Below the pieces are notes generated by a model. It was not told the origin of the DNA. It worked only from the letters and a program-made list of their open reading frames with translations, and did no database searches. The position numbers and the translations under genes are program-made. 64,000 nucleotides of DNA from positions 1 through 64,000 of the forward strand of contig MU394057.1 in the NCBI GenBank assembly GCA_022578605.1, given 5' to 3'. Position 1 is the stretch's first letter. Each line of letters starts with the position of its first letter. This DNA comes from Camillea tinctor (taxonomy: Eukaryota; Ascomycota; Sordariomycetes; Xylariales; Xylariaceae). Shown here one piece after another: positions 11,597-22,309 of this stretch.

Positions 11597-13076
11597 GACC
11601 TATCCCTAACCTTGGATCATTCTGCCAGCTAGACGATGTGTGCTTGTTGTGGGTAATTTTCCTTGTTGAGGAGAAGGATGAAAAAAACACCCCGCAAGGG
11701 GAAGGAGAGGTTATGTCACGACGGTCTTATGTGAGCATGGCCCTCGAGGCCCGCGACTAGAGCATACTTGTGCTCGTTCATTTTTTCTTTTCCATCTTCA
11801 GGAATGGACTGCATATTATCATTACGATTCAAAAAAAGGGGGGGGAACAAGGTTGTGGCAATTCCAGTGAAGAGCATCTAGATCGATGCGATGGATTATT
11901 ATCACTGTTAGGGTTATTATTAAGGTATAAAGTGGCATATGCGTGCATGTGTCTGCGTGTGTGCTTGGAGCCCGTATATATTATTTCATATGCCTAGTTG
12001 CTGAATACCAAAAAATAGGGGTGGGCAGAATGAAGGAAAATGCGAGTTTTGTGGTCACACCGTCGTGACTCGGGATCTAGTGTTGGATCAGGAATTTTGC
12101 CCTCTTTTTTTTTTGATTCTCTTCTCTCCTATTCTACACCAGACGGGTATGGTCACGAAGATAGAGGTCTGATAAAATGGAACAAATAAAAGAGGCTAAT
12201 GCATGGATAGATGGGTGGGTATATACAGATCAAAGAGAACATTGAAAAGAGAAGCCATTGCGGCATTAGTAATGTCTCAAGGTTACTAATGTTGTTGAAC
12301 TACCAATCAGCGGTTGGCCAATTCTACAGGTCGGCTACACCTGAGAAAGATGGTTAGTCTAAAACCTTTGCGGCTCTCCCGGGAATTGTGCTACTGTTAG
12401 GTAGTACATACATGTACCTCAGGTTAAGGAAAGTCAATTATCTAGTACCATAGTGTAGTACATACATTATCGGGAATACAAATTGAGATATTAAAAGGAT
12501 CCACTTAGACCAAATGCAAAATGTAAAATGCTCATAGGCTAGGAATTGTTGACGGAATCCCATGAATAGAAAGATCCTCTTTTGCTTATTTCGCGACTTG
12601 CGACTTCGGAAGCATTTAAAAAAAAAAGATACCTAGAGGGACCGAATGAAGCCGCACCCTTCTCATTTTAGATCCCATAATACATCTTACCCCAGATTCT
12701 CTTCTTTTCCTAGTAGACTTCTCCTTGCATCTTCTCACATTCTAGAAAATTCAAAAAACTGTCGGAATCATTTTGTTTCGTTTTATTCTATTTTTATTTA
12801 CTTAGTAGTGGTAAACCGACCGATGTGGTAATTTCTAGGTTGGGGAGTATTTGGGAACCTGACGACTTACTGACTCGTCATCCAAGAGCTATCCCACCAT
12901 TCCGAACCCCCTTTGCTTTTGCTCCTTATATCACTCTTCCTAGATCATCTACACGCAAGCACATCCGCGGACATTGACCAGTCATTGGTCCCTCGTGAAC
13001 TGAGCGCAAAGCTCTAAAATATTAAAAGGGGAAGAAAAAAAAGAAAAAGGGAAAAAGGGAAGAGAAAAACGACGTC
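11597..13076. other. Intergenic region between tandem genes
   Basis: No gene is supported. Short AT-rich frames (11770-11997, 12646-12831) show no domain. Repeated GTACATACATGTAC-like and CTCAGGTTAAGG segments occur near 12400-12430. The last 60 bp before the OAC1 start are A-rich, as in many fungal leaders. Confidence 0.5.
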
Positions 13077-14431
13077 ATGTCAACAACTGCTGGGTAAGGC
13101 GCATTCGCATGGAAGATGGAGTTCATGTCTAGAAGTCCTCGGGGACTAACAATTTCGTGTATAGGGCTTTCATAGCAGGCGGCATCGCCGCTTGCGGTGC
13201 GGTTACCGCTACGCATCCCTTCGAGACGGTTAAGATACGGTATGCCCTCTCGACATCCCCCCTCTAAATCATCATATGAAGCATAAAATACCATAGCATA
13301 TCCCGCTACGTTCGAAATTAAAATGGCTCGCGCAGGGGGGGAAGCATATAATGGGGGAGGCATAAAAAGAAGAATAGACAACTAGCACGTCCCTCCCTAA
13401 GACGGAGGTCAACTTGAGAGAAACCTCCCCCGCTAACGTTTACGGCCTGTGTTGTCCAGAATGCAGTTGCAGGGCGAGCTTCAGTCCAAGGGCCACCAGC
13501 CGCACCACTACCGGGGACCCATCCACGGCGTCGGCGTCATCATCCGGAACGAGGGCCTGAAGGGGATCTACCGGGGTATCGGATGCGCGTACGTGTACCA
13601 GGTGCTACTGAACGGGTGCCGGTTGGGCTTCTACGAGCCGATGCGCCAGGGCCTGGCGACCCTGATCTTGCGCGACGGCACCGCCCAGAACCTCGGCATC
13701 AACATGTTCTGCGGCGCCTCCTCCGGCATCATCGGCGCCGCCGCCGGCAGCCCCTTCTTCCTCGTCAAGACCCGCCTCCAGAGCTTCTCGCCCTTCCTAC
13801 CCGTCGGCACCCAGCACCACTACCGCAATGCGATCGATGGGCTCTCCCAGATATACCGCGCCGAGGGCATTGGCGGCCTGTACCGTGGCGCGGGAGCGGC
13901 CATGATTCGGACTGGTTGCGGAAGCTCTGTCCAGCTGCCCACGTACTTCTTCGCCAAGAGGCGCCTGGTTAGACACCTGGGCATGGAAGAGGGCGCGCCG
14001 CTGCACTTGGCTAGTAGTACCATTTCTGGGTTTGTAGTGTGCTGCTTTATGCACCCACCTGGTACGTTATTTATCGCCTCCCTGTTGTATCTAGAGATTC
14101 TCTATTCCCCTACACACATGTATACGCACGGAGAAGAAAAGAGATAAACTCGGAAATCATGATGGTAGGCAACATTGCTGACCGATAACTAGACACGATT
14201 ATGTCCCGCCTCTACAATCAGAACGGCAACCTGTACAAGGGCGTGTTCGACTGCCTAGGCAAGACGATCCGCACTGAAGGTTTCTTCGCCATCTACAAGG
14301 GCTTCCTCCCCCACCTGGCCCGTATCCTACCTCACACCATCCTGACCCTCAGTCTGGCGGAGCAGACCAACAAGCTCATACGTAAGATCGAGCAGCGGAT
14401 TTTGCCGGAATCAGACCTTAAGACAGTTTAG
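13077..14431 (+). CDS. OAC1: Mitochondrial oxaloacetate carrier
   Basis: Four exons (13077-13093, 13165-13239, 13460-14061, 14193-14431) join to 310 residues, the standard carrier length. Three mitochondrial-carrier repeats are present, each with its signature: HPFETVKIR, SPFFLVKTR and HPPDTIMSR. The last is completed across intron 3. The sequence KIRMQLQGE and the LNGCRLGFYEP segment match OAC1 of the inner membrane, which imports oxaloacetate (also sulfate and isopropylmalate in yeast) for anaplerosis and leucine synthesis. The first exon is only 17 nt. The start was chosen because it joins in frame to a GAFIAGG segment typical of the family N-terminus. Confidence 0.94.
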
Positions 14432-15116
14432 ATAATATTCTCAAGAAAGTAAAAACAACCCAAAATAAAATAAAATAAAACCAAAGGGAACAAGAAGAAG
14501 GAAAGGGGGGAAGGTGAAAATAGGAAGAATAGATGGTCGTCAAAAGGGATACGAAGGGAAACTAAGGCTACAAGATCAAGGTGCCGTCGATGGAGAGGCC
14601 GAAAACTACTACCTAACCTACCATTCAACATACTTATCTGCCTAATCTATATCGGTAGTTCGACAGAACAAAAACTTTTGTACATATATACCCATTACGA
14701 AGCATATCATCGAGACGGACTATATACCTTATGGAAACGTTCAGACGAAAACGAAGTAACTCATGGGAAGGTATTTGATGTGGATTTGTTTTTCCCCCAA
14801 CCTCAGCTTAGGAGTAGCACAAAGGGTGGGAAGGAAGCCTCTTTCTAGACTTATATATATAGTGTATCAAGGGGGTATAGAGAGTGGGTATCTGACGGAT
14901 GTTGAGATTTCCGTGTGCTTATACTATTTATGGTATGATGGCCATGATCATAATGATGATGATAGTAGGTTTTTTGTTTTTGACCTGCTTTTTCTCTCTT
15001 TTGGGAACAGAGATATAGAATAGCGCAATTATTAGATACCTTAGGTAGACACGATAAACACAGGTACCTTTCTCGCGCAGCCTAAGTTAGGTATCTGTCT
15101 AGCTATTTCTCTATAT
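14432..15116. other. Intergenic region between convergent genes
   Basis: 3' flanks of OAC1 and CTU2. It is A-rich just after OAC1. A frame at 14763-15023 has no recognisable domain. Nothing else seen. Confidence 0.5.
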
Positions 15117-16522
15117 CTACCCACGCACCGACCTCTCACACCCATAACACAGCTTCCCCACGCCCTCCTCCCCAACCTCCCCTATCTCCCCCCTCCACCT
15201 CGCACTCCCCTCGACATCGAGCCCCATACCGCAGAGCCCGCACTCCTTATCTTCACCACCCCTTTCCCCCTTCTCCTCCTCCGGCAGTACCAGCTTGCCC
15301 GTCGTCCGCACCACGTTCGCCACCACAGACGGGTACGCGGCCTCCACCTCCCCGAAGTACCGCGCCATCACGTCGTCGATACTCAGGTCGCGGTGGGAGA
15401 CCACGGACGCCGGCGGCGCAGCGGAGGGGGAAGCGAAAGAAGGCCCGAGGAGGGCTAGGAGCGGAGCGGGGGAGGAGGTGCGCAGGTAAGCGCAGAGCTC
15501 CTTGCGGAAGAGCTCCCGAAGGGGGCTGTAGACGTGGACTATGCGCTCCCCTTGCTCTGGCGGTGGGTTCAGCGTAGGCACCGCAACCGCCCCGTCGTTC
15601 ACCGCCCCCGGGACCCCGAACCCCCTCCCCTTCGCCGTCTCCGCCAGCGTCAGCTCCGCCAGCGCCGTGGTGCTGTACCCCAGCAGCAGGGCGGTGGCGG
15701 CGCGCTCCGCCGCCGCAGCGAGCAGCGCGCGGCGCACCAGGAGCCGCCGGACGTCGGCGCGCGCGCTCGGCGAGGGGAGCCGCGCGAACAGCGCGCGCAG
15801 GCGGGCGTCGTCGTCGTCGCCATTAGCGCAGCGGTCCGCCGGTAGAGCGGACCAGTCTAGGCTGGGGTCCCGCAGCACGGAGGAGAGGCGCACGACGTGG
15901 TACGCGGCGGGCTCGGGGAACAGCGCGCGGTAGGGGGTTAGGACGTCCTCTGCTTCTGGTTCTTCTGAGGATGGGGTGGTGGAGGTGGGGTCCCCGTCGA
16001 CGCACGACGTGTCCACGTGCACGACGACCAGGTCCGGCCGCACGCCGCCGCGGCCGCCGCGGGTCTTCTGCCGCCGGGCGTTCTCGCAGAGCACGCGCAG
16101 TAGGGCGGTGGAGGAGGGGCCGAGGGAGAGGGCTACGAGGTAGCGCTGTGGGGGAGAGCAAGAGGAAGGTTTGGTTTTAGGGTTAGTGGTGGAGGGGGTT
16201 GGCTGCCCGCGGGTCTCGCGCTGCAGGACCTCGAGGCGCTTAATCGCTTTGCTGTGGATGAAAGCGGCGAAGCAGATGCTGTGTACGTTTGTTGCGCGCG
16301 CGGTTAGTTAAAGATAATAATAAAAAGATTAAGAATAAATGAGAAGATACTAAATAAATGACAAAATTATGTGATTATAAGATGAAGAAGAAGAAGAAGA
16401 ATAATCTCTTACCTGCATACTGGCTCGGTCCGTAGATCGAGGGTTGCGGGTTGTTCTTTGCACCTGATGCAGAGTCCGGACCCGGACGGTGGTGATGAAG
16501 ACGATGACCCCGCGGTGGCCAT
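15117..16522 (-). CDS. CTU2: Cytoplasmic tRNA 2-thiolation protein 2
   Basis: Two exons (16522-16413, 16278-15117) give 423 residues. CTU2 (yeast NCS2) pairs with CTU1/NCS6 to thiolate wobble U34 of cytosolic Lys, Glu and Gln tRNAs, using sulfur relayed by URM1. Exon 1 carries an N-terminal zinc-ribbon half (C18-x2-C21) and the splice completes a second pair (C36-x2-C39, VCSIC), followed by an HSKAIKRLE segment. The pyrophosphatase-like fold follows (RYLVALSLGPSSTALLRVL; a YSTTALAELTL motif; a VHVYSPLRELFRKEL segment). The C-terminus has another pair of CxxC motifs (CGLC, CYGC). The coding region is markedly GC-rich, which creates long antisense frames. Exon 1 was missed by simple frame reading and restored from the CxxC motif. 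Confidence 0.92.
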
Positions 16523-17044
16523 TGCTTTCCGTCTTCGTCTTCGTCTTCGTCTTTATTTTCTTCCCCACCAAATCTCCAGCAGATTCCAATTTATATATTA
16601 TTGAGCTATGAGGTAACTATCAATCTCAGCTAATCACTAAATACTTTATAAAAATTGATTTAGATATGAGATAAATACCTAGTATAACAAAAAATTTAGT
16701 TGCAGAGTTCGTGCTGAACTTTAATACTTTTACTGACTCATGAATCTTTTTTTCAAAGGGAACCAACCAATCACGTGGGAGAAATCTTTTTAACCTAATT
16801 GCTGCAATTGAGGGAGCAATTCAGGGGGCGTGTACGCTCTCCCCTTTAGCCCCTGAACGAGTGTTTGCACTCATAATAGTCACAACCCCTATAATATAGG
16901 TCTTCGAATATATCCTTTCTTTCTTTCTTTTTTTTGCGCAAAATACCTAAATATCATACTCTAAGTAGATATTATATATATTATATATATTCCTTCCCCC
17001 CTTTCTCTGTTTACTCTTCGTGATCATACGTAGTCTATATAATT
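16523..17044. other. Intergenic region between co-oriented minus-strand genes
   Basis: Very AT-rich; promoter side of CTU2 and 3' flank of the phosphotransferase. It contains a CTTT/T tract near 16917-16935 and an ATATAT run near 16970. No gene seen. Confidence 0.5.
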
Positions 17045-18390
17045 TCATTTCCCCTTGATATACGCGAACAAGCAGGCTAGATCACCAGCCTCAAACCACG
17101 CGCGATTTCTTCGCCACGCATGAACAATAATGTCCTTCCCCGTGCGGGCGACCATCTCCACCTGTTCTGGCGTTCCCCAACCCTGGACAGACGTTCCGAA
17201 GCAGACGAGGTGCGCGCCCACTTGAATAGCCGTGCGGAGGGCTAAGTCCTCGGTCTCCACCCCGTACCCTTCCACAAACCCTTGGACTATCCAGAGGCCG
17301 GCAGTGATGTCTTTGTACAGCTTCAGCTCGTACAGCTCGGCGATCATCTGCCCCAAGTCAAGACTGGGAACGCCAACTTGCGCCATTTCCCAGTCGATGA
17401 CGAATACTGGAATGGCGACGCCTCCCCGTATAGGGGATTCGGGCAGAAGAATACTGTCGTTCTTCATTAGCTTTGTAGTCTTAATGTAGGGGGTGATATG
17501 TTTTCTTTTATTCCACACGAGATGAACATACTTTCCGGTCCAGAAATCTCCGTGTATAGGCTGGAGCCGAGTCTGCTCTTTAAGTTCGGCAGCAGCCATG
17601 TTTTTGACTTCCTCAAATATATCCCGCGCATCACTTAGCACGGAAGGAAACTGCTCAATTCGGTCAAGTAACCACGAGAAATTGATTATGTGCTTCAGCT
17701 GTTGCATCTCTTGGTTACCTGACACTTTCTCCCGCAGCTCCGACTGCGTGGCTGCCCAGCCGTGGAAGTTCTGCAGCCACGTACCCAGAGCCTTGCCGAG
17801 CTGAGAGCACTGGACCCTTAGCGCGTCTGGCGTACCAGCTGGGTATGTCTTCAGTGCATATGTTTTGAGGTTTTTGCCGTTGGGGAGGTATCCTTGGACC
17901 TGTGTGTTATTTTGCTCGTCAAAGTGATAGAATCTAGGTGTCTCCACGACAAATTTGATGCCATCTGCGCTAGTCGCATTGCCAACAGCCGGGAATTTAG
18001 AGAGTGTCTTGAGGCATTCTTCTTCGGTGCGCTGGCGATAAGTTAGCATGAGAGAAGGACTGGTGATCTAGATATGTCTCTTACACAGCGGGACAAGGTT
18101 AACTTAAAGGCAGGATTGCTAGCAACATAGTCTTCGCCATGCTTGATAAGAACCTCGTTGGTGCCATCATTTAAAGGGGTTTTAAGGGTGGCGCGGTAGA
18201 TAAAGTTGGCGGTGCCCCCTGAAAGGATCTCGAGGGATACAGCGGCGAATGGCGTATCTTCTAGACCCCTGAGAACTCTAGATAGTATCTCCTGGTGGTT
18301 GGTGGGGGTCCATTCTTCTTCGATCTCATAGGATTCGGATCTTAGAAAAGAAGAGTGAGAGATAGGGAAATCATTGCATCGTCTATTCAA
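17045..18390 (-). CDS. Aminoglycoside-phosphotransferase-fold kinase, 5' end unresolved
   Basis: Exons 18390(or upstream)-18085, 18031-17532 and 17453-17045 encode at least 404 residues. The fold is the APH/choline-kinase type. An N-lobe glycine turn (LSGGTANFIYRA) is followed by the catalytic loop HGDFWTGN and the metal-binding segment FVIDWEMA. A C-terminal helical region (for example LVCFGTSVQGWGTP) is typical of a fungal phosphotransferase-family group whose small-molecule substrate is not established. Two introns are supported: 18084-18032 (53 nt, branch GCTAAC) and 17531-17454 (78 nt). The second is a multiple of three without a stop, so it is easily mistaken for coding. No ATG exists in the first exon's frame before an upstream stop, so a further 5' exon is likely. 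It is not evidence of drug resistance. Confidence 0.85.
17454..17531 (-). other. In-frame 78-nt intron in the APH-fold gene
   Basis: The donor GTATGT follows GGA-AA and the acceptor CGACAG precedes TATTCTT. Removal restores HGDFWTGN-ILLPESP; retention would insert 26 residues directly inside the catalytic loop. Confidence 0.85.
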
Positions 18391-20227
18391 ATGGTGCCAT
18401 GTTTAATGTTGGTCATGGTGTTTTTATAGAAACCTGGTATAGTAGGCATGGTGTCAATGTACGATGTACAAACTAGTCCACCTCGGATCTGATGGACATG
18501 TCTGCATGTTTAAGGTATGCGATTGTTAAATGATAGCTTGATAGATAGATTGCATCGGCCAATGAGTCAATCCCAGATTGCAGCATGTATACCTACTAAC
18601 CTAGGTACTACCTACTACCTAGGTAAGGTGAACTATATGAGATTTGAGGAAGAATCCATATCGTTTCATTATTGGATAAGGGATGCGGGACCCTCGCAGT
18701 TGTGGAACCTATTACAGTTTGCCGTCATTATGATTCAAAAAAAAGGTACATAGTTTAAGTACAATGCGTATTAGAGGATCTACGTTGTAACCCCCATTTT
18801 TACCCGCCCTGATGGCCTTTTACACGTGCAATAGTGGGTATGTACCTAAGTGAGGTCAGTTGCACTAGCACGAACCGGAAACCGAGAACCAATAGCCAAT
18901 CAGGTTATGCGCTAGAGACAGGCCAAACCAGCACCTCAAACACGAACATGTTTCGTTTCCTTCTCTCGACATCATTTTCTTTGTTCCACTGGACCATTTT
19001 GACCATTTTGACCCAAGTCTTGCCCCGTAAAGGGTCATTCTTCCATCTTGACCCTACTCCTCTCAGGAGTTTTACGAGGCGATAACGATCGAGGAGGATT
19101 TACGGGTGCACAGATCTTCGCCCTGGGTTGGTTTAGATCGGGACATGTACGCCAGCCAAGGAGTTACGATGCAACCAAATCTCAAGAAAGGATACATAGA
19201 AGGGGGGGAAAGTATTGAGAGCGTGTCATCTTAGTGAAAAGTTTTTTTCTATTCTTCTTCTTCATCTTCTTTTTCCTTTACCTGGTTCCTCTTTTTTTCT
19301 CTTCACCCTTTCTTTTCTTTCTTGGTCGTTTGGTTGTCCACGTCGTCCCATGTGACGGACAAAATAATCAAACCTATCACGCAACAACAACGCAGAAGCT
19401 GCGCTTCCCTTCTTTTTCTTTCTTTTTCTCTTTTTTCTTTTCCCTTTTTCTTTCGCTACTTAAGCTTCTCCCTTTCTTTTGTCCGTGCGGGTTGCATTGG
19501 CAGTCGATCTTGTCCGAGCACAACACACCACCCCCTTGACTTCCTGCGGCTGTATCTCACCTGAACCATTGCTTCGGAGTGGTCGAGCTCCAGTTACACC
19601 TTTTGTGTGGTGGTTACAACCTCTTTGACGTGTGGTTTGGTCTTTCAACTAAGCGCCAACAAAGCCAGGAATAAATCGACTCTTTTTCATATACATCTAC
19701 TAGTTCACAACATCCCATATTCGTCAGGTGGCGTGTTTTATTCTTCTCGATATACACATATACATATGCTATATAGGGTTTAAAGTAGCTACCCAAGTAC
19801 CCAACAGAAACGGTCTCTAATAAGGCCTAGGCCTAAGTTCTATCACTTACCGTCAGCTCACCTTCGGACGACAAGACATTGTCAAAGACTCGAGCAGAAT
19901 CAGGGCATATATCACCAGGTTATTACCCGCACTGACCCCGGCTCTTTCGATCACCGGATCCAAACGGTGCTCTCATTGGACGAGGCCATATTCAATCCTC
20001 CGAACACTGCCCCTGATACGGCTTGCGTTTCGGCCTGCCTACTCCCCGATCTACGTACAACCATACGTAGTTGGCCTCACCTAGGCCCGTCCCTTGCATT
20101 ACATAGCAGGTGCCCACCCTTCTGCGAAGGTCGTTTATCTTGTCCTCCTTTCCCCAAGATACGACTACCTCTAGAAATTGATATTTCAGAGAAATCAGTC
20201 GCAGGGAAGCTGGTGACGTAGATCAGC
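18391..20227. other. Divergent intergenic region
   Basis: Lies between the minus-strand phosphotransferase and the plus-strand surface protein. It holds a pair of near-identical ACCTAGGTA segments at 18599-18625, an extended pyrimidine tract at about 19235-19480, and short frames (18834-19085, 19234-19539, 19967-20221) without domains. The missing first exon of the phosphotransferase gene may lie near 18400-18500. Confidence 0.5.
18616..18625. repeat. TACCTAGGTA palindrome, copy 2
   Basis: Perfect copy, preceded about 15 bp upstream by the partial copy AACCTAGGTA. Confidence 0.6.
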
Positions 20228-21037
20228 ATGGAACGACGACGAATACCGCGATGGAGAATATCGAACCTAGTGCATTTGTTGACCTTGGCCTCAACCACGT
20301 CGGCGCTCTCTCTAGAGAATTTCCAGATTATTACGTCGAATCGAATACCATCGTCTTGCATACGTGCCTACAGCACTGACATAGACAACTGTTCCAGAAA
20401 GGATTTCACGAATGGAAACCAGTGCTCAGCGGATTGTGTGCAAGGCCTTCAAGATGAGGCAACCCGTGTCATCTCAGCTTGTGGGACGCTGAATGTCGAT
20501 TCGAAATCTCTACTCGGGCTCACACTCTCGGGTGATTTGATTGATACCCTTTGCCCTGGGTTCCAAGCCACAACGGTTACCTTGACTGTGCGCCCATCGA
20601 CGACATCAACAGCGCAGGGATTTACGACCATTCCGGTACTCGTGACTACTTCATCAACTACTTCTACAAGCAAAGCCTCGACAACAATACAGACCGCCAC
20701 AAGCATCGCCCAGACAACTACGCCGCTCCCGATTACGAGCGCTGTTACGAGCGCAACCACAGAGTCCTTAACGCAGTCCACAACAACGGCCCAGACCAGT
20801 ACTACTACAAACACCAATACAGCCACTAGTGTTGAGACGACTGCTCAGCCTGTAGAGACATCGAGCGCCACTCAACCAACAACACCAGACGAGGAACCGA
20901 ACCAGGGGATAGACCCAGCGTCAGGGGGCGGTAGTCCATTCGACTCCGTACCTGCCCTGGGCTTGGGCACAACCATACAACTTGCAGGATGGCACATATT
21001 ATTTCTACTAGTCATGTTACTTATCCCGGCGATTTGA
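20228..21037 (+). CDS. GPI-type cell-surface protein, Cys domain plus Ser/Thr-rich stalk
   Basis: One exon encodes 269 residues. A basic N-terminus and hydrophobic stretch (about 13-27) form a signal peptide. A small domain follows with six cysteines (C44, C55, C66, C70, C85, C109), enough for three disulfides. Residues about 113-220 are a Thr/Ser-rich, probably heavily O-mannosylated stalk. After a Gly/Ser/Asp segment (near GGGSPFDS) the protein ends in a hydrophobic tail (about 248-269) with no charged residues after it. This is the layout of a GPI-anchored wall or membrane protein. Surface location is inferred; no function can be assigned. The tail and signal peptide together argue that the single-exon model is complete. 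Confidence 0.8.
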   Translation: MERRRIPRWRISNLVHLLTLASTTSALSLENFQIITSNRIPSSCIRAYSTDIDNCSRKDFTNGNQCSADCVQGLQDEATRVISACGTLNVDSKSLLGLTLSGDLIDTLCPGFQATTVTLTVRPSTTSTAQGFTTIPVLVTTSSTTSTSKASTTIQTATSIAQTTTPLPITSAVTSATTESLTQSTTTAQTSTTTNTNTATSVETTAQPVETSSATQPTTPDEEPNQGIDPASGGGSPFDSVPALGLGTTIQLAGWHILFLLVMLLIPAI

Positions 21038-22030
21038 ACCGAGACGCTTTTCTCACGTGACTCTGGGATGTGGAAGCAGATGTGGCGTAGAACAGTACCG
21101 ACGTAATGTTTTTAAAAAGGGATGGATTTGGGGCCGGATTGATACCACATGACGAGGCGTTTTGATGGGGAATGACATTGCACACCAGTGTATTACTAAA
21201 GAGTGTATTATTATTTTTATACGCAGAAAACAAAAAGGGAGGAAGTGCTGACGAAAGGAGTTATGAATTTTGGCCGCTGGGCTGCTTCAGGAGAGCATTA
21301 TTGGTCGGCATTAATCATTGTAATTCACATTCATTAGAGCATGAGATACCACGACTAGGATAACCTACATACTTACCTTGGAAAGCAAGGCCACAATATT
21401 AAGATTTACCGAATAGATGGAATGCCTTCTTAGCATAGTGACAATGTTTCTGAGGATACAGCATGCCTTGGAGCTATGTGAATCTTGTCCTGGAAGTATT
21501 TGAATATAAGAATCCACTAGCTTCATCCGATCTTTAGATATTACTATAGTAGCTCACGTAGCCACCATACTTCTCCAACAACGGGGGCTCTTTAATTATA
21601 TCCTGTAGTGTGATGCATGCTTTTTTTTCCCCCATCATACGGTACACCCAAGTCTTACTTATCTTAGTACTTATATTAGCTTCTAAGCCCTTGGATATTC
21701 GAGTTGCAAAAGGTCCTCTAGATGCCAAGGAATTTTTAAGCCTGTCTGTCGATTGAACCCCCCAAGGATAGGTGAGGTTACGATAAAAATAACGTCAAGG
21801 ACCCGTTTATATATGCTAACAGCAACCTGTAAAAAAAGAGATATTTTGCTATGTACACGCTTGATTTCATTATTAACAACCGGAGATGGAGGGAGACGAA
21901 CGAGATACACGTTCTATCCCGTATCGACTGACTACAGCCCATTTCTGTCCTGCCCTCATCGTTTTTTTCTCTTGTCGTCGTCGTGCTGACTTCTCGTCGA
22001 TTTATCGAGCTGTTGGGACGGACTACTAGT

Positions 22031-22086
<56 letters not shown>

Positions 22087-22309
22087 GTTCATTATTTGCC
22101 CTTGTAGCTTCCTCTTTACGTATTGACGAGTGAGTGTCCACGTAATTTGTAGTAAAAGGCATATAGATAAGGCATTACCGTCTAGAACGGATGGGATATC
22201 TCCTTTGTTATCGACTAGCCTAGGTTTCTACCCACTTTGATTTTTTTTTTCTTAACCTTCCACCATTATCTTTATCTCACTCGCTTTTTTCTTTCCCTTT
22301 CGTACTCTT
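21038..22309. other. Intergenic region between convergent genes
   Basis: No gene is supported. Frames at 21534-21728, 21683-21910 and 21778-22092 overlap a dinucleotide repeat or lack any domain. The main structure is the (CT)n tract at 22034-22082. Confidence 0.5.
22034..22082. repeat. (CT)n microsatellite, about 24 repeats
   Basis: An uninterrupted CT dinucleotide run of about 49 bp in the 3' flank shared by two convergent genes. Confidence 0.9.

Noticed and set aside
13583..13972. Second plus-strand frame inside OAC1
   Set aside because: It is an out-of-frame Arg/Pro-rich shadow of the carrier exon.
15541..16180. Plus-strand frames opposite CTU2
   Set aside because: They are Arg/Ala/Ser-rich shadows of GC-rich coding DNA.
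17045..18390. Aminoglycoside resistance gene
   Set aside because: The fold is shared by many eukaryotic kinases; fungal members of this group have no demonstrated antibiotic role.
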